In this document: one piece after another, positions 1-11,555 of the stretch
Position numbering within the stretch: the stretch's first letter is position 1
Layout: every line of letters begins with the position of its first letter
DNA from: Fallopia convolvulus
Lineage: Eukaryota > Streptophyta > Magnoliopsida > Caryophyllales > Polygonaceae
Length of the DNA: 64,000 nt
Reading direction: 5' to 3'
Assembly (NCBI GenBank): GCA_964016875.1
Contig: OZ024726.1
Coordinates: 50,952,825 to 51,016,824 of the forward strand
Notes under the pieces: generated by a model
What the model saw: only the letters and a program-made list of their open reading frames with translations
Database searches by the model: none
Told to the model about the DNA's origin: nothing
Made by a program: the position numbers and the translations under genes

Positions 1-990
1 AACGACCACCGAAAATACCTCATCAGTCAGCCCGGAGACGGTCAGCGCGGTACTAACTAGAAAGGCCACCCACCCAGTCTTCTTCGTGAGTCGTGTGCTG
101 CAACCCGCGGAGTAGCGATACTTCCCGAAGGAGAAGATGGCACTGGCAGTCATGACCGCAAGGCGTCTACGCCCTTACTTCCACGCGCATCCCATTCAGG
201 TCCTCTCTGACCTCCCACTCCGACGAATCCTCCACCAGCCCGCCCTCTCCGGGCGAATGACGAAGTGGGTAGTCGAGCTCTCCGAGTTCGACATGAGCTA
301 CCTCCCGAGGACCGCGATGAAGGGGCAGGACCTCGCCGACTTCATGGTGGAGGTCACCTTCCCCGAGACTGACGCGAGCTTAGAGGAATGGAAGTTATTC
401 GTTGACGGCTCACAATGTGATGCCGGTGGCGGGGTTGGCGTATTCCTCACTGGACCCTCAATCGAGACGGAGTATGCCCTTAACTTCGCCTTTGAAGCCA
501 CCAACAACGAAGGCGAGTATGAAGCCATGATCGTCGGGATTGAGATGGCGCTCCTCAGTGGAGCCCGAAAAATCAGGGTCTACACCGACTCCGAGGTGGT
601 TGCGCGTCAGCTCAACGGGTAATACGACACCAGAACGAGGTTCCTGCCCGTGTACCGAGAGAAAGTCAAGGCCTTGGTGTCGTGCCTAGAAACCTTCGCG
701 GTTGAGTCCATCCCGCGAACCTTGAACACAAAGGCAGATGCTCTTGCGAGGTTGGGATCCGCCCTACCCCTGGAAGTAGGGAATCGCATGATGGTGGAAC
801 AGAAACTCTCGCGGAGTGTGACCGGCGAGGTTCTATCTGTTACTACTGAGGATTGGAGGATCCCGATAACGCGATATGTGGAGAGCGGTGTCCTCCCAGA
901 GGACCCCGCACAGGCTAGGAAGCTGAAAATGCAGGCGGTGCGCTATTGCGTCGGCGGCGGCCATCTCTATCACCGAGGCTATGCTGAACC
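1..990 (+). pseudogene. Tat-lineage Ty3/gypsy pol fragment: RNase H and extra aRNase H
   Basis: One reading frame runs from the left edge to about 990, broken by an in-frame TAG at 113-115 and TAA at 620-622. The first part (to about 350) reads as the end of the reverse transcriptase-linked RNase H, with LPRTAMKGQDLADF closing it. From about 385 a second RNase H begins: FVDGS, NEGEYEA, TDSE and KADALA carry the four acidic residues expected of the archaeal-type aRNase H found in Tat/Ogre/Retand elements. The frame then enters the linker to integrase (GGHLYHRGYAEP) and is cut by the Athila insertion. The same pol resumes at 14256. The reverse transcriptase lies left of the window. Lineage assignment rests on the dual RNase H plus the antisense extra gene further right. 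Confidence 0.88.
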
Positions 991-1284
991 TCGTTAACGA
1001 GCCTGGGCTTGGTTTCTTCCACACTTCATCTCGTAAAACTTGGACTCTGACTTCTCCATACTTGTATTCCTCCGTCTTTCACTGTAGCGCTCCAAATTCA
1101 GCTCCATATAACACCTTTTCCTTGCTAAATCCTACAAAATACACAAAATAGAGTAGCTTCCATACTTTCCATGAAAATATGCAAAACCATCCAAAAACAC
1201 ACAAAACTAGACCTAATTTTATCAAAACTAAACCTAATAAACAAAGAAAACCTACTAAAAACTATACTAAAAACACAAACATCA
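989..1284 (-). repeat. Athila 3' LTR, truncated remnant
   Basis: These 296 bp match 13960-14255, the outer part of the right LTR, with about three substitutions by eye. The first about 1190 bp of the LTR (the part starting TGTTGAGAG) are absent and the remnant abuts host pol directly at 989. It contains one copy of the palindrome core at 991-1000. Confidence 0.85.
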
Positions 1285-1298
1285 AAATACCCCATACT
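1285..1298 (-). other. Athila polypurine tract
   Basis: On the minus strand GTATGGGGTATTTT sits directly next to the LTR end TGATG. A purine-rich run touching the 3' LTR is the primer site for plus-strand DNA synthesis. The match to the Athila PPT style is reasonable but not exact. Confidence 0.55.
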
Positions 1299-3219
1299 TA
1301 GACTTGCTTGTCCTCAAGCAATCACTAAACAATAACCCAAACCAAACAAACATACTTATCAAGACATAGCATCATCTAAAAAGCAATATCTACAAATGAG
1401 AAAAATATAGCAAAGGATTATTAATGTCATCACACATATATGCACCAAATAGACATAAGAAAATACAATCCAACCTCACAAGGGATATAATGTGTTTTAC
1501 TCAACTCTCAAGTGTTTAGGCTTATAAATTCAATCTCTCAACTCATCTTATATACAAAAACTCATAGAAATTGGAACTTATATCACCAATACTCTCCACC
1601 CAAGATTTGTCAAAACAAGCAAAAATCATCAAGAGCAACTTAGAGGGCTCAATGGAAAAAAACTTCATAGAAGCTTCCATTCAGCCGGGTTGTAATGGGG
1701 CTTGGTAAAGACAATAAGGCGTGGAAAATATTTTGGCTATGTGATGCTAATAATATCCGGGAATCAAAGACTCCTAAACTCACACATAACTTCAAAAACT
1801 CTCATAAAAACATATACCAAACACACTCTCTCATTATGCACACTCTCTTTCACTCACCCATTATATCCTAGAAAGTCTCATAAGAAATAAAAGAATCTCT
1901 GATTTTATCTATAAACACATATGCACTTCAAACTTCCTTCTTCTCTTCTTTCCTTTTATATTTATCTAACTTCTTTTTTCTTTCTTTTCCTTTCACTGCC
2001 TCGTTAACGAGCCCATTTCAGGGTCGTTAACGAACTTCATCGTGTACTCCTTTTTCTTTCTAAACAACTTTCTTTCGTGCATCCTTTGCTATCAAGAGAT
2101 CTTTCTTGTTACAACTAAAATAAAAGACTTCCAATCTACCCTTCCCAATAATCCCTCAATCATAGCAAACATTATATGTCACTCTTTTTTGTACACTCAA
2201 CAAAAATACCTCTCCAATCTAAGTCCTAATCCCCGGATAGGGTCAAGCTTATCTTGGCTAGGGAAATTTTTGTGGAGCTAAAAATAAAGGCTTCAGGCTA
2301 GAATTGGTTGTCAAAAGAAGGATCATGTAAAGGTGGATAGGGAATAATAGGGCTTATAAAAATAAGTTCTCCATCATATGATTCTCACAAGTAATGAACT
2401 ATAAATCCCATACGGGGCTCAAGAAATAGATAACCATCACAATTCCAAGAGATAATATGCATATAGAGAGTAAATCACACAAGAAAAGAAGAGAGATTTA
2501 TTGATGTTCTCCCTATAAGGCCAAAAATTCCTCACTAGGTAATGATTTTGTTGGATTGCATCACTTATGCTATAAAGTAAATGTGCTCAATTTCATCAAG
2601 TGCTATCTTCTTCTAAGAATAATTTCAAGTTAAGAATCCGGCTATACTATTAAAGACATGTTTGCAAGGAATTATATGATTAATCTAGCAATTACTATCA
2701 TAGAACCTAAGAAAGGGATATCTATCAATTCTAAAACTCTTTTTTCGATTTTTTTTCTAATTTTTCTATTTTTTTCGATTTTTTTTTTCATTTTTTAGAG
2801 AATAAAGAACTACTCAAAACACATAAAAAACTACGACAACAAGTTTTCTATTTTCTCCCACCCCATACTTAAAATTACAGTGTCCCCACTGTAAGAAAAA
2901 TAAGAAGAAGGAAAAGGAATAGAAAAGAAAACAAACAAAGATAAAAATAAGAAAAAGAAAAACAAACATAAAAACTTACAAAGTCTCAAAAGTGGAAAAC
3001 AAGGAAAAACTTCATCTTCAGTCTGAATCAACGGTTTGGTGGAGGAAAGTAGTGCTCAAAGTTCCCCATGAAGTCATACATCGTCCTCCAACGCTCAGCA
3101 TCATCCGCCTCTCTCTGACGATGCCTCTCATCCTCCATCGACATGCGAGCAAAATAGACGGTCTCCCATCTGTCCATCCTCCTATGAATATGGTCCTGCT
3201 GGAGGTGAAGCTGTTGCAT
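1299..3219 (-). other. Athila 3' untranslated region, no gene
   Basis: About 1.9 kb of AT-rich sequence lies between the last Athila gene and the PPT. It holds a T-rich low-complexity run at about 2735-2800 and an A-rich run at 2890-2970. A pair of palindrome cores lies at 2001-2010 and 2024-2033. Short frames here have no recognisable domain. Confidence 0.7.
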
Positions 3220-4311
3220 CTAAGCAGAAAGATCCTCGGCCCACGGTGGTGGCATACTCGATCTTGTGTACTCAGGCGGAGGAGGTGGTGGATAGTGAGG
3301 CTGGAAAGGATCTTGGTACAACACTGGGTTGTATGGCATGAGTCCATAGGAATGAGGGTCGGTAGGAGCTGGCGGTGGGTCGGTAGTGGTCCTCAGGACC
3401 TCGTTAATGAAGCTGGGTGCCTCGTTAGAAGTATAGGAAGGAGGCTGGAAATGGTCGTTAACGAGCCTGGTAGGCTCGTCAACGAGGACGTTGGTGCCCA
3501 AAAATTCCGTGTCGAGGTCTTCATCCTCGAGGTTTAGCTCCTCAGTTCCTCCCTCTGTGTCGGCTTCTTCAGTGTCATCGCCAACTACCTCGGTATCCTC
3601 ATCTTCATCTTCATCTTCATCTTCATCTACCTTGGTATCGTAGTAGAGCCATTCATACCCCAAATTCAAGGGGCCGGGCTCCTCGAAAAGGATGGTGCGG
3701 AGACAAGCAACTTCCGTCCTCGTTGGCCTGTTCAACTCTCTCTTCGGCCAAAACGTAGCGGCTAGGACTCGGAGAATGATCCTGAAGATGGGGTTGATGA
3801 TGCTTGCCCCAGATAATACCGCTGTGGAGGATTGTTCTTCCCCAGTGATGTAGCTCCAAGTCCTAGTCACCCTGTAGTCTTTCAAGATGTAGTCTCTAGA
3901 CGGATTCGTAAGCTCTAGGATTGCGTTGAACTCTGCCATGGTGAACTCATGATTCACATTACCGAGCCGAAACCGGATTCGTCCCGCCGAAGTCTTCGAC
4001 GGGAAGCTAGTATCTAGAGTGGCCAAAAACTCGGATGTGAGGGCTGGATAATGTGGTAAATTCTCCTTCTTTAGGAGACGGGATGCACCAAGGATAAGGA
4101 AGGCCTCCTTGACGTCCGTGTAGATCCCCGTGTTTATAGCACTGGACTTCGAGAACCAACGGGTGTTGTGGTCCTTCTCTATAATGGCACGGTATCGATG
4201 CACTTGGCCTTGAGTACTCAAAATCACGTTGTCCATGCGAGGTGGAGATGGGGACCTCTGGTTCCTTCTCTTCTTCTGAGCTCGGGTAGCGGGTCTGCTT
4301 GAACTTGCCAT
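3220..4311 (-). CDS. ATHILA ORF-type protein (position of the env-like gene)
   Basis: An open frame of about 363 codons begins at MASSSRPATRAQ; the frame is open 20 codons further upstream, but this ATG is followed by the basic, Ser/Pro-rich start usual for these proteins. The middle (residues about 35-220, with RWFSKS, GRIRFRLGNV, YILKDYRVTRTW and FWPKRELNRPTRTE) resembles the plant retrotransposon ATHILA ORF-1 family. This is followed by an acidic run (DEDEDED) from a CTT/CAT-type repeat at 3598-3632 and a Pro-rich tail. It lies between pol and the 3' LTR, where Athila elements carry an extra gene of unclear role, often called env-like. No signal peptide or clear membrane segment is seen. 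The frame is intact, unlike gag and pol. Palindrome cores at 3401-3485 fall in the acidic to Pro-rich linker. Confidence 0.75.
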   Translation of the reverse strand: MASSSRPATRAQKKRRNQRSPSPPRMDNVILSTQGQVHRYRAIIEKDHNTRWFSKSSAINTGIYTDVKEAFLILGASRLLKKENLPHYPALTSEFLATLDTSFPSKTSAGRIRFRLGNVNHEFTMAEFNAILELTNPSRDYILKDYRVTRTWSYITGEEQSSTAVLSGASIINPIFRIILRVLAATFWPKRELNRPTRTEVACLRTILFEEPGPLNLGYEWLYYDTKVDEDEDEDEDEDTEVVGDDTEEADTEGGTEELNLEDEDLDTEFLGTNVLVDEPTRLVNDHFQPPSYTSNEAPSFINEVLRTTTDPPPAPTDPHSYGLMPYNPVLYQDPFQPHYPPPPPPEYTRSSMPPPWAEDLSA

Positions 4312-5441
4312 GAGATCTACAAAATAATCAAGAATTTTCCAAGATAAGATCCACTCAAAATAGATAGGCAAGAGACCCCATACTTGGTCTCGAAGCCTCG
4401 GAATTATTCGTTAACTACCCAATTGGGTCGTTTAAAAATCAAGCCAAAATCAAGCATGCAATCCTCTACACTCCTTCACTTAGTCACACAATCGGATATA
4501 CGCACCCCATACTTGCTCGATTACCCATCCCGCTCATGCTAAATTTACCCAAAATTTTGACATGCTAAGTTTGTATCTTGATACTAGAACAAGAAAGATT
4601 CATGCTTTTCACAATCAACGTTTCTCAATGAGATATCTAACATGAATATCCTTCTCTAGATCTAGAATTACTAAGCAAAATCAAAACTTTCTTGGGCAAA
4701 ATCCATTCATGACATCTATCCTCTATATGAACTCAATTCTAGACATGAAATTTCTACCCTAAAAACCATGAATCATGCAATTTTGAGTATGGGTTTAGAA
4801 ATCATACCAATGAATCGAGAAATTGAAGAACAAAGGGTCGGAATTTGGGTGATTAACGAGCTCGGTGAAAGCGAGTTAACGAAAACTCGGATCTTCGTTG
4901 GTGGGAGGAAGAGTTTTCGGGCTTCGGTAACGACGGCTACTCGGTGGTTGGTGAGGGATTCCGATCGGTGGTGGGAGTCTTCAAAATCTTTGGTTGAGTT
5001 TTTTGAGAAGTTTGGAGTTTGGAAAATTTTGAGAGTGAAAGATTTTTGGGAGGGGTAAGAGGGTTATATAGGAGAGGGTAGGGATAGGAAGGGGTAGAGG
5101 GGGCGGCGGCTAGGGTATAAAAAAAATAGACTAGGTTAAAAAAACGTACCTGCCCGTTTGCCGAATCGGGTCGTTTGAACCGGGTCGTTAACGACCCTGG
5201 GTGGGTCGTTAACGAGCCACCGTAGCCTCTTGAAGTGATTTTTCGATCCCTTCTCCTGCGTCTTGTTAGCTCAAAATTTAATCCTAATTTCTATCCTAAA
5301 AACTACTAAAAAGAACTCAAAAGAAAGCTAAGAAAAAGAGTCTAAAAAGAAAAGAATAAAAAAATCTAATTCTATACTAACAAGCGGGTTGCCTCCCGTA
5401 AGCGCTATTTTTAACGTCGTCAGCCCGACGTGCTCCTTTGA
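4312..5441 (-). other. Spacer between integrase and the ATHILA ORF gene
   Basis: This probable leader of the downstream gene has no recognisable protein. It holds palindrome-like sites at 4408, 4850, 4873 and 4924 and exact cores at 5185-5194 and 5206-5215. A plus-strand frame at 4768-5058 has no family resemblance and is taken as chance. Confidence 0.6.
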
Positions 5442-6577
5442 TTAGTCCGATGATGTGAGAGCTATGGTAACTCTGATCTCTTCGTCCGGGTCGGGATGCT
5501 CATGGAACTTCTTCAGCCGGTGGCCATTAACTTTGAAGATTACGCCTTGGTTATCGATCAACTCCACCGCTCCGTGAGGATAAATGTGATGAACCACGAA
5601 TGGCCCACTCCATCGGGTCCTGAGCTTCCCTGGGAATAGTCGGAGTCTAGAGTTGAAAAGAAGTACCTTGTCGCCAACTTCATAAGTTTTGGGCACCAGT
5701 TTCCGATCATGCCACCTTTTAGTGCGTTCCTTGTAAATTTCAGCATTTTCGTACGCCTTCAGCCTCAGTTCTTCTAATGCTTGCAAGTCCATGAATCTTT
5801 TTGCTTCAGCCGCGTCGAGGTTCATGTTGAGCTCCTTAAGAGCCCATAATGCTTTATGCTCCATCTCAACCGGTAAATGACATGCCTTGCCATACACTAG
5901 ATTATAAGGAGTGGTGCGTAGAGGCGTCTTGTATGCTGTCCTGTATGCCCATAGAGCGTCATCCAATTTGGAGGACCAATCCTTCCTAGAACGGGACACT
6001 GTCTTCTCCAATATGCTCTTTATTTACCTGTTTGAAACTTCAACCTGGCCACTAGTTTGGGGATGATAGGGTGTTGCCACCCGATGGGATACCCCATACT
6101 TAGCCAAAAGTGCTTCGAATCTCCGGTCAATGAAATGAGAACCACCATCACTGATAAGGACCCTTGGAACGCCGAATCTGGGGAAAATATTGGTCTTGAT
6201 GAATTTAGCCACAGTCTTGGCGTCGTTAGTCCTTGTAGCGACAACTTCTACCCACTTAGATACATAATCGACCGCAACTAGGATGTACTTGTAGGGGCCT
6301 GATGCGGGAAACGGTCCCATGAAGTCTATGCCCCATACGTCAAATAGCTCAACCTCCAATATCCCGGTAAGTGGATTTTCATGTCTCCACGTGATGTTTC
6401 CTGAGCGTTGCCACCCATCACATGCTGTCACATAAGCTTGCACATCTTTGAACATGGTTGGCCAATATAGACCATTTTGAAGAATTTTCGCCGTGGTTTT
6501 GAATCCTTTTGCATGGCCTCCAGTTGGAAGTGTGTGACATTGATGGATCACATTCTCAATCTCCTCTTCTGGGACAC
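5442..6577 (-). pseudogene. Athila integrase core and C-terminus
   Basis: Reading leftward from 6577, the frame gives the end of the HHCC zinc finger (the last Cys is Trp in CDGWQ), then the DDE core with IDFMGPF, ISDGGSHF and HPQTSGQVEVSNR, then a stop (TAA, about 6024-6026) in the same frame. It continues through LDDALWAYRTAYKTP and a C-terminal DNA-binding region (KVLLFNSRLRLFPGKLRTRW). All three acidic catalytic residues are visible. The N-terminal part of the zinc finger lies right of the solo LTR at 7932-8120, and the two pieces join in frame across that insertion. The nonsense codon makes it non-functional as it stands. Confidence 0.85.
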
Positions 6578-7931
6578 TGTTGAGAGGGTTTCTTGACAAC
6601 AAATAAATTTATATCAAGACCCCGTTGTTGTATAGCAGAGTCAGGTTCGTCCGCAGGGAGAAAGTCAGTATCAAGTTTTGTAACTTATTACGCAAGAAAT
6701 CAATTAAATCTAGGGAATTTATCAAGAGAGGAATTCTAAGGTAAAGGTATCCCCACAACAACAATCATGCATGCCAAACTCTATGAAACATAAAGATCAT
6801 GCTTTTATCACATAAAGGTGTCAACTTTCGTTAACTAGAGCAAGTAAATCAACTAACTTTCGTCCTATCAATAAACTTACTATCTATTTCTTCTACTTCA
6901 ACTAGGATTGATCTGCTTTCGCTTCAAAACCCTAATTTGACTATTCTGATTCAAGGTTTCTGCTTTCGCTTCAACTATGAATGAGAAATTCCCTTCAACT
7001 TTCGTTTCAAGGATTAAGAACAAGAGAATAGATTCATGCAATAAAAACAATCAAGACATGATCATAAATAAGCATGCACAACCATTGTTGGGTTCAACCC
7101 CAACCTTAGAGAGGAAGACTATTCACAAAGCATGATTAAAACAAAACTATTAAATTAAATAGAAAGCTTACAACTTGAATCCAAAACGATAGTTCTTCTC
7201 CACAAACTCGTCTCTCTCACGCCCCACGTCTCTCTCTAACTTCTCTCTTTCCCCCTTACTTGCCCTCCAAGGCCATTGATTGTGTAGTAAAAAACAAAGG
7301 GTAGACAAGAGTATTTATAGAGAAACTAATCTATCTTAAATCTATCTATAAGGAAATAATATCTTCTAATAAGATATATCCCTTCTATCTATTTAAAAGC
7401 TATCTCTAAGGAAATAATATCTTCTAATAAGATATATCCCTTATATCTATCTAATAACATAAAAGGAAATAGGATAAAAGCCTTTAATTTGCACCGACTC
7501 GGATCTCCGCTGCGCTGGTGCCTCGTTAACGACCTTGTCAGGGTCGTTAACGACCCTGTTCAGCACTTCGAACAGCCTTAAGTAAAACTTGCGTAGAGGA
7601 TTCATTACAAATCCGTTTGACTCGATTCGTTTTCCTAGGTTCTTGTAACGAATTTCTCTATCTCTTTCCAAGCTCAATCTTGATCTTCAAGAACTTTACT
7701 TGAGCGCTTAATCTTCATCTTTACTTCCTTATTGAGTGTTATATTCTTCGCTCCTTTCTTCAAAAATGCTCCAAATAGCTTCTAAAAACCTACAAAACAC
7801 CACCAAAGCTTATGTAGACTCCATATCTTAAAGAAATACAAAAACCTACATAAACGACTCAAAACAAAACACAAAACTAAAGAAAAAGACTCAAACACAC
7901 CCTAAAAACACGACTAAAAAGGTGGACATCA
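6578..7931 (-). mobile_element. Solo LTR of a related Athila-type family, in integrase
   Basis: The 1354-bp insert starts TGTTGAGAGG and ends GGACATCA, with GACAC on both sides (6573-6577 and 7932-7936) as a 5-bp target duplication. It shares its first about 70 bp with the right Athila LTR (12766), but the rest is clearly diverged, so it comes from a related family. It has no PBS, PPT or coding sequence, which fits a solo LTR left by LTR-LTR recombination. A 21-bp-spaced palindrome pair lies at 7523-7532 and 7544-7553, including the 20-bp perfect palindrome at 7539-7558. Strand is inferred from the similarity to the Athila LTR. Confidence 0.88.
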
Positions 7932-7936
7932 GACAC

Positions 7937-8777
7937 AACGCCTAAAGAGGTGATCGCTTCCTTGCTTAAACAAGTAAGGATCATCCCAATAGTACTGTTT
8001 TACATCATGGAGAAATTTCTTCTTCTTTTGTGGGGTTAGACCCTCGGGAATCATGCCTCCTACAAGATAGTTAGCGAAATCCGCAAACCAAGGGGCTTTT
8101 GACCCTCTAACAGCATGGGTTGATATGGAGGCAGAAGAAATAGAAGTAGGAGAAGAAATGGAATTGATTTGAGCGAGTTTGGTTTCAGAAATCTAACCTG
8201 AATGGGTCGTTAACGAACCTGGAGTCCTTATTTTATCCTCGGTAACGACCTCCCGTGGCTTAGTAACGACCTGATTGACTGACATTCCGACACACTCTGG
8301 AAGTTTATCGGTGACGAGGATCTTGTTGCGTTCGACCTCGTTCAGCAGGAGGTGTTCGTCCGGTCTGGAATCGTTTATTGGCACCTCATTATTGGACTCG
8401 GTGATATGCTCTACTGGCAATCTGGATAAATGATCCGCCACTAGGTTCTCTGCTCCCTTTTTGTCTCTTATTTCGTGGTCAAATTCTTGCAGTAAGAGCA
8501 TCCAACGAAGCAATCTGGGTTTGACATCCTTTTTATCCATTAGGTATCTAACAACCTCATGGTCAGTATAAACAATCACTTTGGATCCAACAAGGTAGGA
8601 CCGGAATTTTTCAAAGGCAAATACCACGGCAAGGAACTCCTTCTCCGTTGTGGTATACTTACTTTGCGCCTCATCCAGCGTCTTACTGGCGTAATAGATG
8701 GCATGGAGTTTTTTGTCCTTCCGTTGCCCTAAGACTGCGCCAACTGCATAGTCACTGGCATTGCACATAATCTCCAA
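7937..8777 (-). pseudogene. Athila RNase H and start of integrase
   Basis: The frame starts at IMCNASDYAVGAVLGQRKDK, the first RNase H strand. It continues through FAFEKFRSYL, VYTDHEVVRYL, WMLLLQEFDHEI and NLVADHLSRL, the standard Ty3/gypsy RNase H blocks. It stops at 8193-8195 (TAG). The same frame then continues through a linker to PWFADFANYLVGG and QYYWDDPYLF, the integrase N-terminal zinc-binding region, up to the solo LTR boundary at 7937. The RNase H-integrase linker (about 8195-8270) holds one exact palindrome core (8207) and a degenerate 21-bp pair (8239, 8260). Confidence 0.82.
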
Positions 8778-8785
8778 TCTGGGGA

Positions 8786-9235
8786 CTACATAATGGGGGC
8801 AGATACGAGGGCAACTCTTAACTTGTAAAATGCTTCAAGACATTCTGAAGACAGCTCAAACACTACATCTTTCATTAGTAGGTTAGTCAAAGGTTTAGCT
8901 ATCTTAGAAAAATCTTGAATGAATCGTCTGTAAAAGTCAGCATGCCCAAGGAAACTCCTAATGTCTCTTACAGAAGAAGGAGGAGGTAGTTTTTCAATAA
9001 GCTCAATTTTTGCTCTATCTACTTCTATCCCTCTTTTAGAGATAAGGTGTCCTAGTACTATACCCTCTTGAACCATGAAATGACATTTTTCCCAATTTAA
9101 CACGAGATTGGTTTCTTCACATCTTTTAAGCACACGTGCAAGGTTAGCAAGACAAGAATGAAATGAAGAACCATAAACAGAAAATTCATCCATGAAACCC
9201 TCTACAATATCCTCTATCATATCCGAAAAATGGCC
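8786..9235 (-). pseudogene. Athila reverse transcriptase, thumb and connection part
   Basis: This piece continues the reverse transcriptase after a one-base frame change in a T run near 9230. The active-site box reads FMDEFSVYG, where the family has two Asp residues, so the second Asp is Glu. The NWEKCHFMVQEGIVLGHLIS and RDIRSFLGHADFYRRFI blocks follow. A stop at about 8786 and a small deletion just after SPDW separate it from the RNase H. The domain is damaged by both frame change and active-site substitution. Confidence 0.82.
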
Positions 9236-10881
9236 ATCATACACCTTTGAAAGGTAGCAGGGGCATTGCAAAGCCCAAATGATATTCTTTTATAAGCGAA
9301 GGTTCCATAAGGACATGTAAAGGTTGTTTTCTCTTGATCATCAGGGTGAATGGGAATCTGCCAAAAACCGCTATAGCCGTCTAAATAAGAGAAATAATCA
9401 TGCTGGGCTAAGCGTTCTAATACCTGATCAATGAAAGGAAGCGGGAAATGATCTTTTCTAGTAGCACTATTAAGCTTCCTATAATCAATGCACATCCTCC
9501 AACTAGTGGTGGTTCTAGTCGGAATAAGCTCTCCCTTTTCGTTTTCTAACACAGTCATCCCCCCTTTTTTGGGGACTACATGGACCGGATTCACCCATTG
9601 GATGTCCGATATAGGAAATATGATCCCAACATCAAGTAATTTAATAATTTCCTTTTTAACTACATCCTTCATGTTAGGATTTAACCTACTTTGATGCTCT
9701 ATGGTGAGTTTATGATTATCTTCCATGTATATCCTATGCATGCAAAGGGAAGGGGATATGCCAGTTATATCATCTAGGGAGTAGCCTATGGCTTTCCTAT
9801 GCATCCTAAGCACATTCAGGAGTTTTCCTACTTCCTCATCTTTTAATTTAGCATTAATTATGACAGGCAAAGTAGAATTAAGACCAAGGAATTCATATCT
9901 GAGGGAGTTTGGCAGGGGTTTAAGTGTTGGGGACGGTTCAGCAGGGATTAGAATTGGTTCTTCTGGCTCCGTCTTCAACACCTCCTCAAGATATTCAAAG
10001 GCTGAAATTTCGTTGTCTTCTGCCAGGGTCGTTAACGATGCTGATGGGGTCATTAACGAGCCTGCTTCTTCTGCCATGAGAATCGGTAACGTGGCTGGGG
10101 AGCTCGTTACTGAAACTGCAGGAGTTATTTCTTCCCATCTTTGACCTGAAATTTCATCACCTAATGCTGACCTTCCAATAGGGTCTCCACATTCAATGAT
10201 CTCCTTGTGGGTGTAGAGCATCTTGACTTCGGCTCTATCGGTCTCCTTAATTGACTGTTTAAATTGGAATTCCGTCACCTCATCCCCAATTTCGAAAGTT
10301 AGGAGTCCCCTCCTAACATCGATTATGGCTCCAGCTGTGGCGAGGAACGGTCTTCCCAAAATAATAGGCACCACCGGATCTTCGGGCATTGTCATAACGA
10401 TAAAGTCGTTTGGAACAAAGAATTTGCCCACTTGAACTGGAAAGTCTTCTATTACCCCTGTTGGTTTGATGCAGGATCCGTCTGCCATGTAAAGCCGCAT
10501 GTTGATGGGCTCTAGTGGTCCCATATTAGCTTTAGACCAGATTGAGAGAGGAACTAAACTAGCACTGGCACCCAGATCACATAAAGCCTTGTACTTGTGG
10601 TTGCCTATGCCGATCGTTATTGCAAATCTCCCTGGGTCTCCTAGCTTTTTTGGTAGAGCTATTGATCTGACTTCATCCTGCAGCTCTGTAATGGATCTTT
10701 TCCTGTTAAGAATATCCTTCAAAAACTTTGTGTAAGCCGGCATTTCGCTTAGGGCCTCAGCGAATGGGATGGAAATATTAATGCCCTGAAGAATCTTTAC
10801 GAAACGCTTGAACTTACTCTCAGTAGAGTCCATAGATTTCTTAGTTGGAAATGGAAGAGATTTCACCATTCTCGGAACCAA
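9217..10881 (-). pseudogene. Athila protease and reverse transcriptase N-terminal part
   Basis: The 554-codon frame begins within a gag-protease linker, then shows an aspartic protease: LCDLGASASLVPL (Asp-Leu-Gly in place of the usual D-S/T-G, as is common in Athila) followed by ILGRPFLATAGAIIDV. A Glu/Pro-rich spacer of about 100 residues follows. It carries two 21-bp palindrome pairs, at 10029/10050 and 10083/10104. The reverse transcriptase fingers and palm follow: WVNPVHVVPKKGG, WRMCIDYRKLN, YLDGYSGFWQIPI and FGLCNAPATFQRCM. The frame ends at a one-base deletion near 9230. Confidence 0.87.
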
Positions 10882-10970
10882 GTTAGGCTCGAGAGGTGAA
10901 AGTACCGGGTCGACACTGGGATCGTTTGGTGGCCTCGGCGGGTCGTTACCGACCCTAATGGGGTCGTTAA

Positions 10971-11555
10971 CTACGTTGGAGTTGAGAGGAAGGCTCGGTT
11001 TAGAAGACTTACCTGGGGTAGGGTCATCAAGAACCCTTGGATCCTCGTCACCTTGGTATATGGGCTCGTTATTTGCTCTCGCTGGCTCGTTAACGAGCTG
11101 TTTGGTGATTCCTCTTCCTCCTTTCCCTCAGCTTGGACTCGCTCCAACAATGTCTTCCCGCTCCTAAGGTGCACCATTGCTATTTGTCCCCTAGGGTTCT
11201 CGTCGGGGCGGCCCGAGAGTTGCCCTTGTGGTCTCGAAATTTGGGCAGCGAGGTTCCCTAGTTGGGAATCAACACTCTTCTTCCATATATCGAACTCTCC
11301 CCATCTTTTATTTTGTTGGTTCAGGTTGGCTTGAACTTCGTTAACCTTGTTGGTCACTCCGTTAATGCCTTCCTGTAATCCTTGAACCCATGATGGTGGC
11401 TCCTGATGGCCTGGAGGTCGATAAAGTGCAGGTCGTCTATCTGGTGGAGGCACTGCATAGTTTTGATTGTTATTCTGATTGCCCCATGCCTGATAGTTGT
11501 TTGACATGTCATGATAGCTAGGTTGGTTCCTGTATGGTCCTCTCATATAATTCAT
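10971..11555 (-). pseudogene. Athila gag C-terminal region
   Basis: This 194-codon frame is Asn/Gln/Pro-rich at its start (NQPSYHDMSNNYQAWGNQ), then has a helical, coiled-coil-like part (LQEGINGVTNKVNEVQANLNQ) and SQLGNLAAQISRPQGQLSG, which are typical of the region between Athila gag core and protease. No CCHC knuckle is seen. It is in a different frame from the gag core (11552-12472) and stops before the protease frame. A degenerate-exact palindrome pair lies at 11066/11087 and a degenerate pair at 10943/10964. Confidence 0.75.

Noticed and set aside
4768..5058. Plus-strand frame in the Athila spacer
   Set aside because: It lies antisense to a probable leader, has no recognisable family, and contains the dispersed palindromes.
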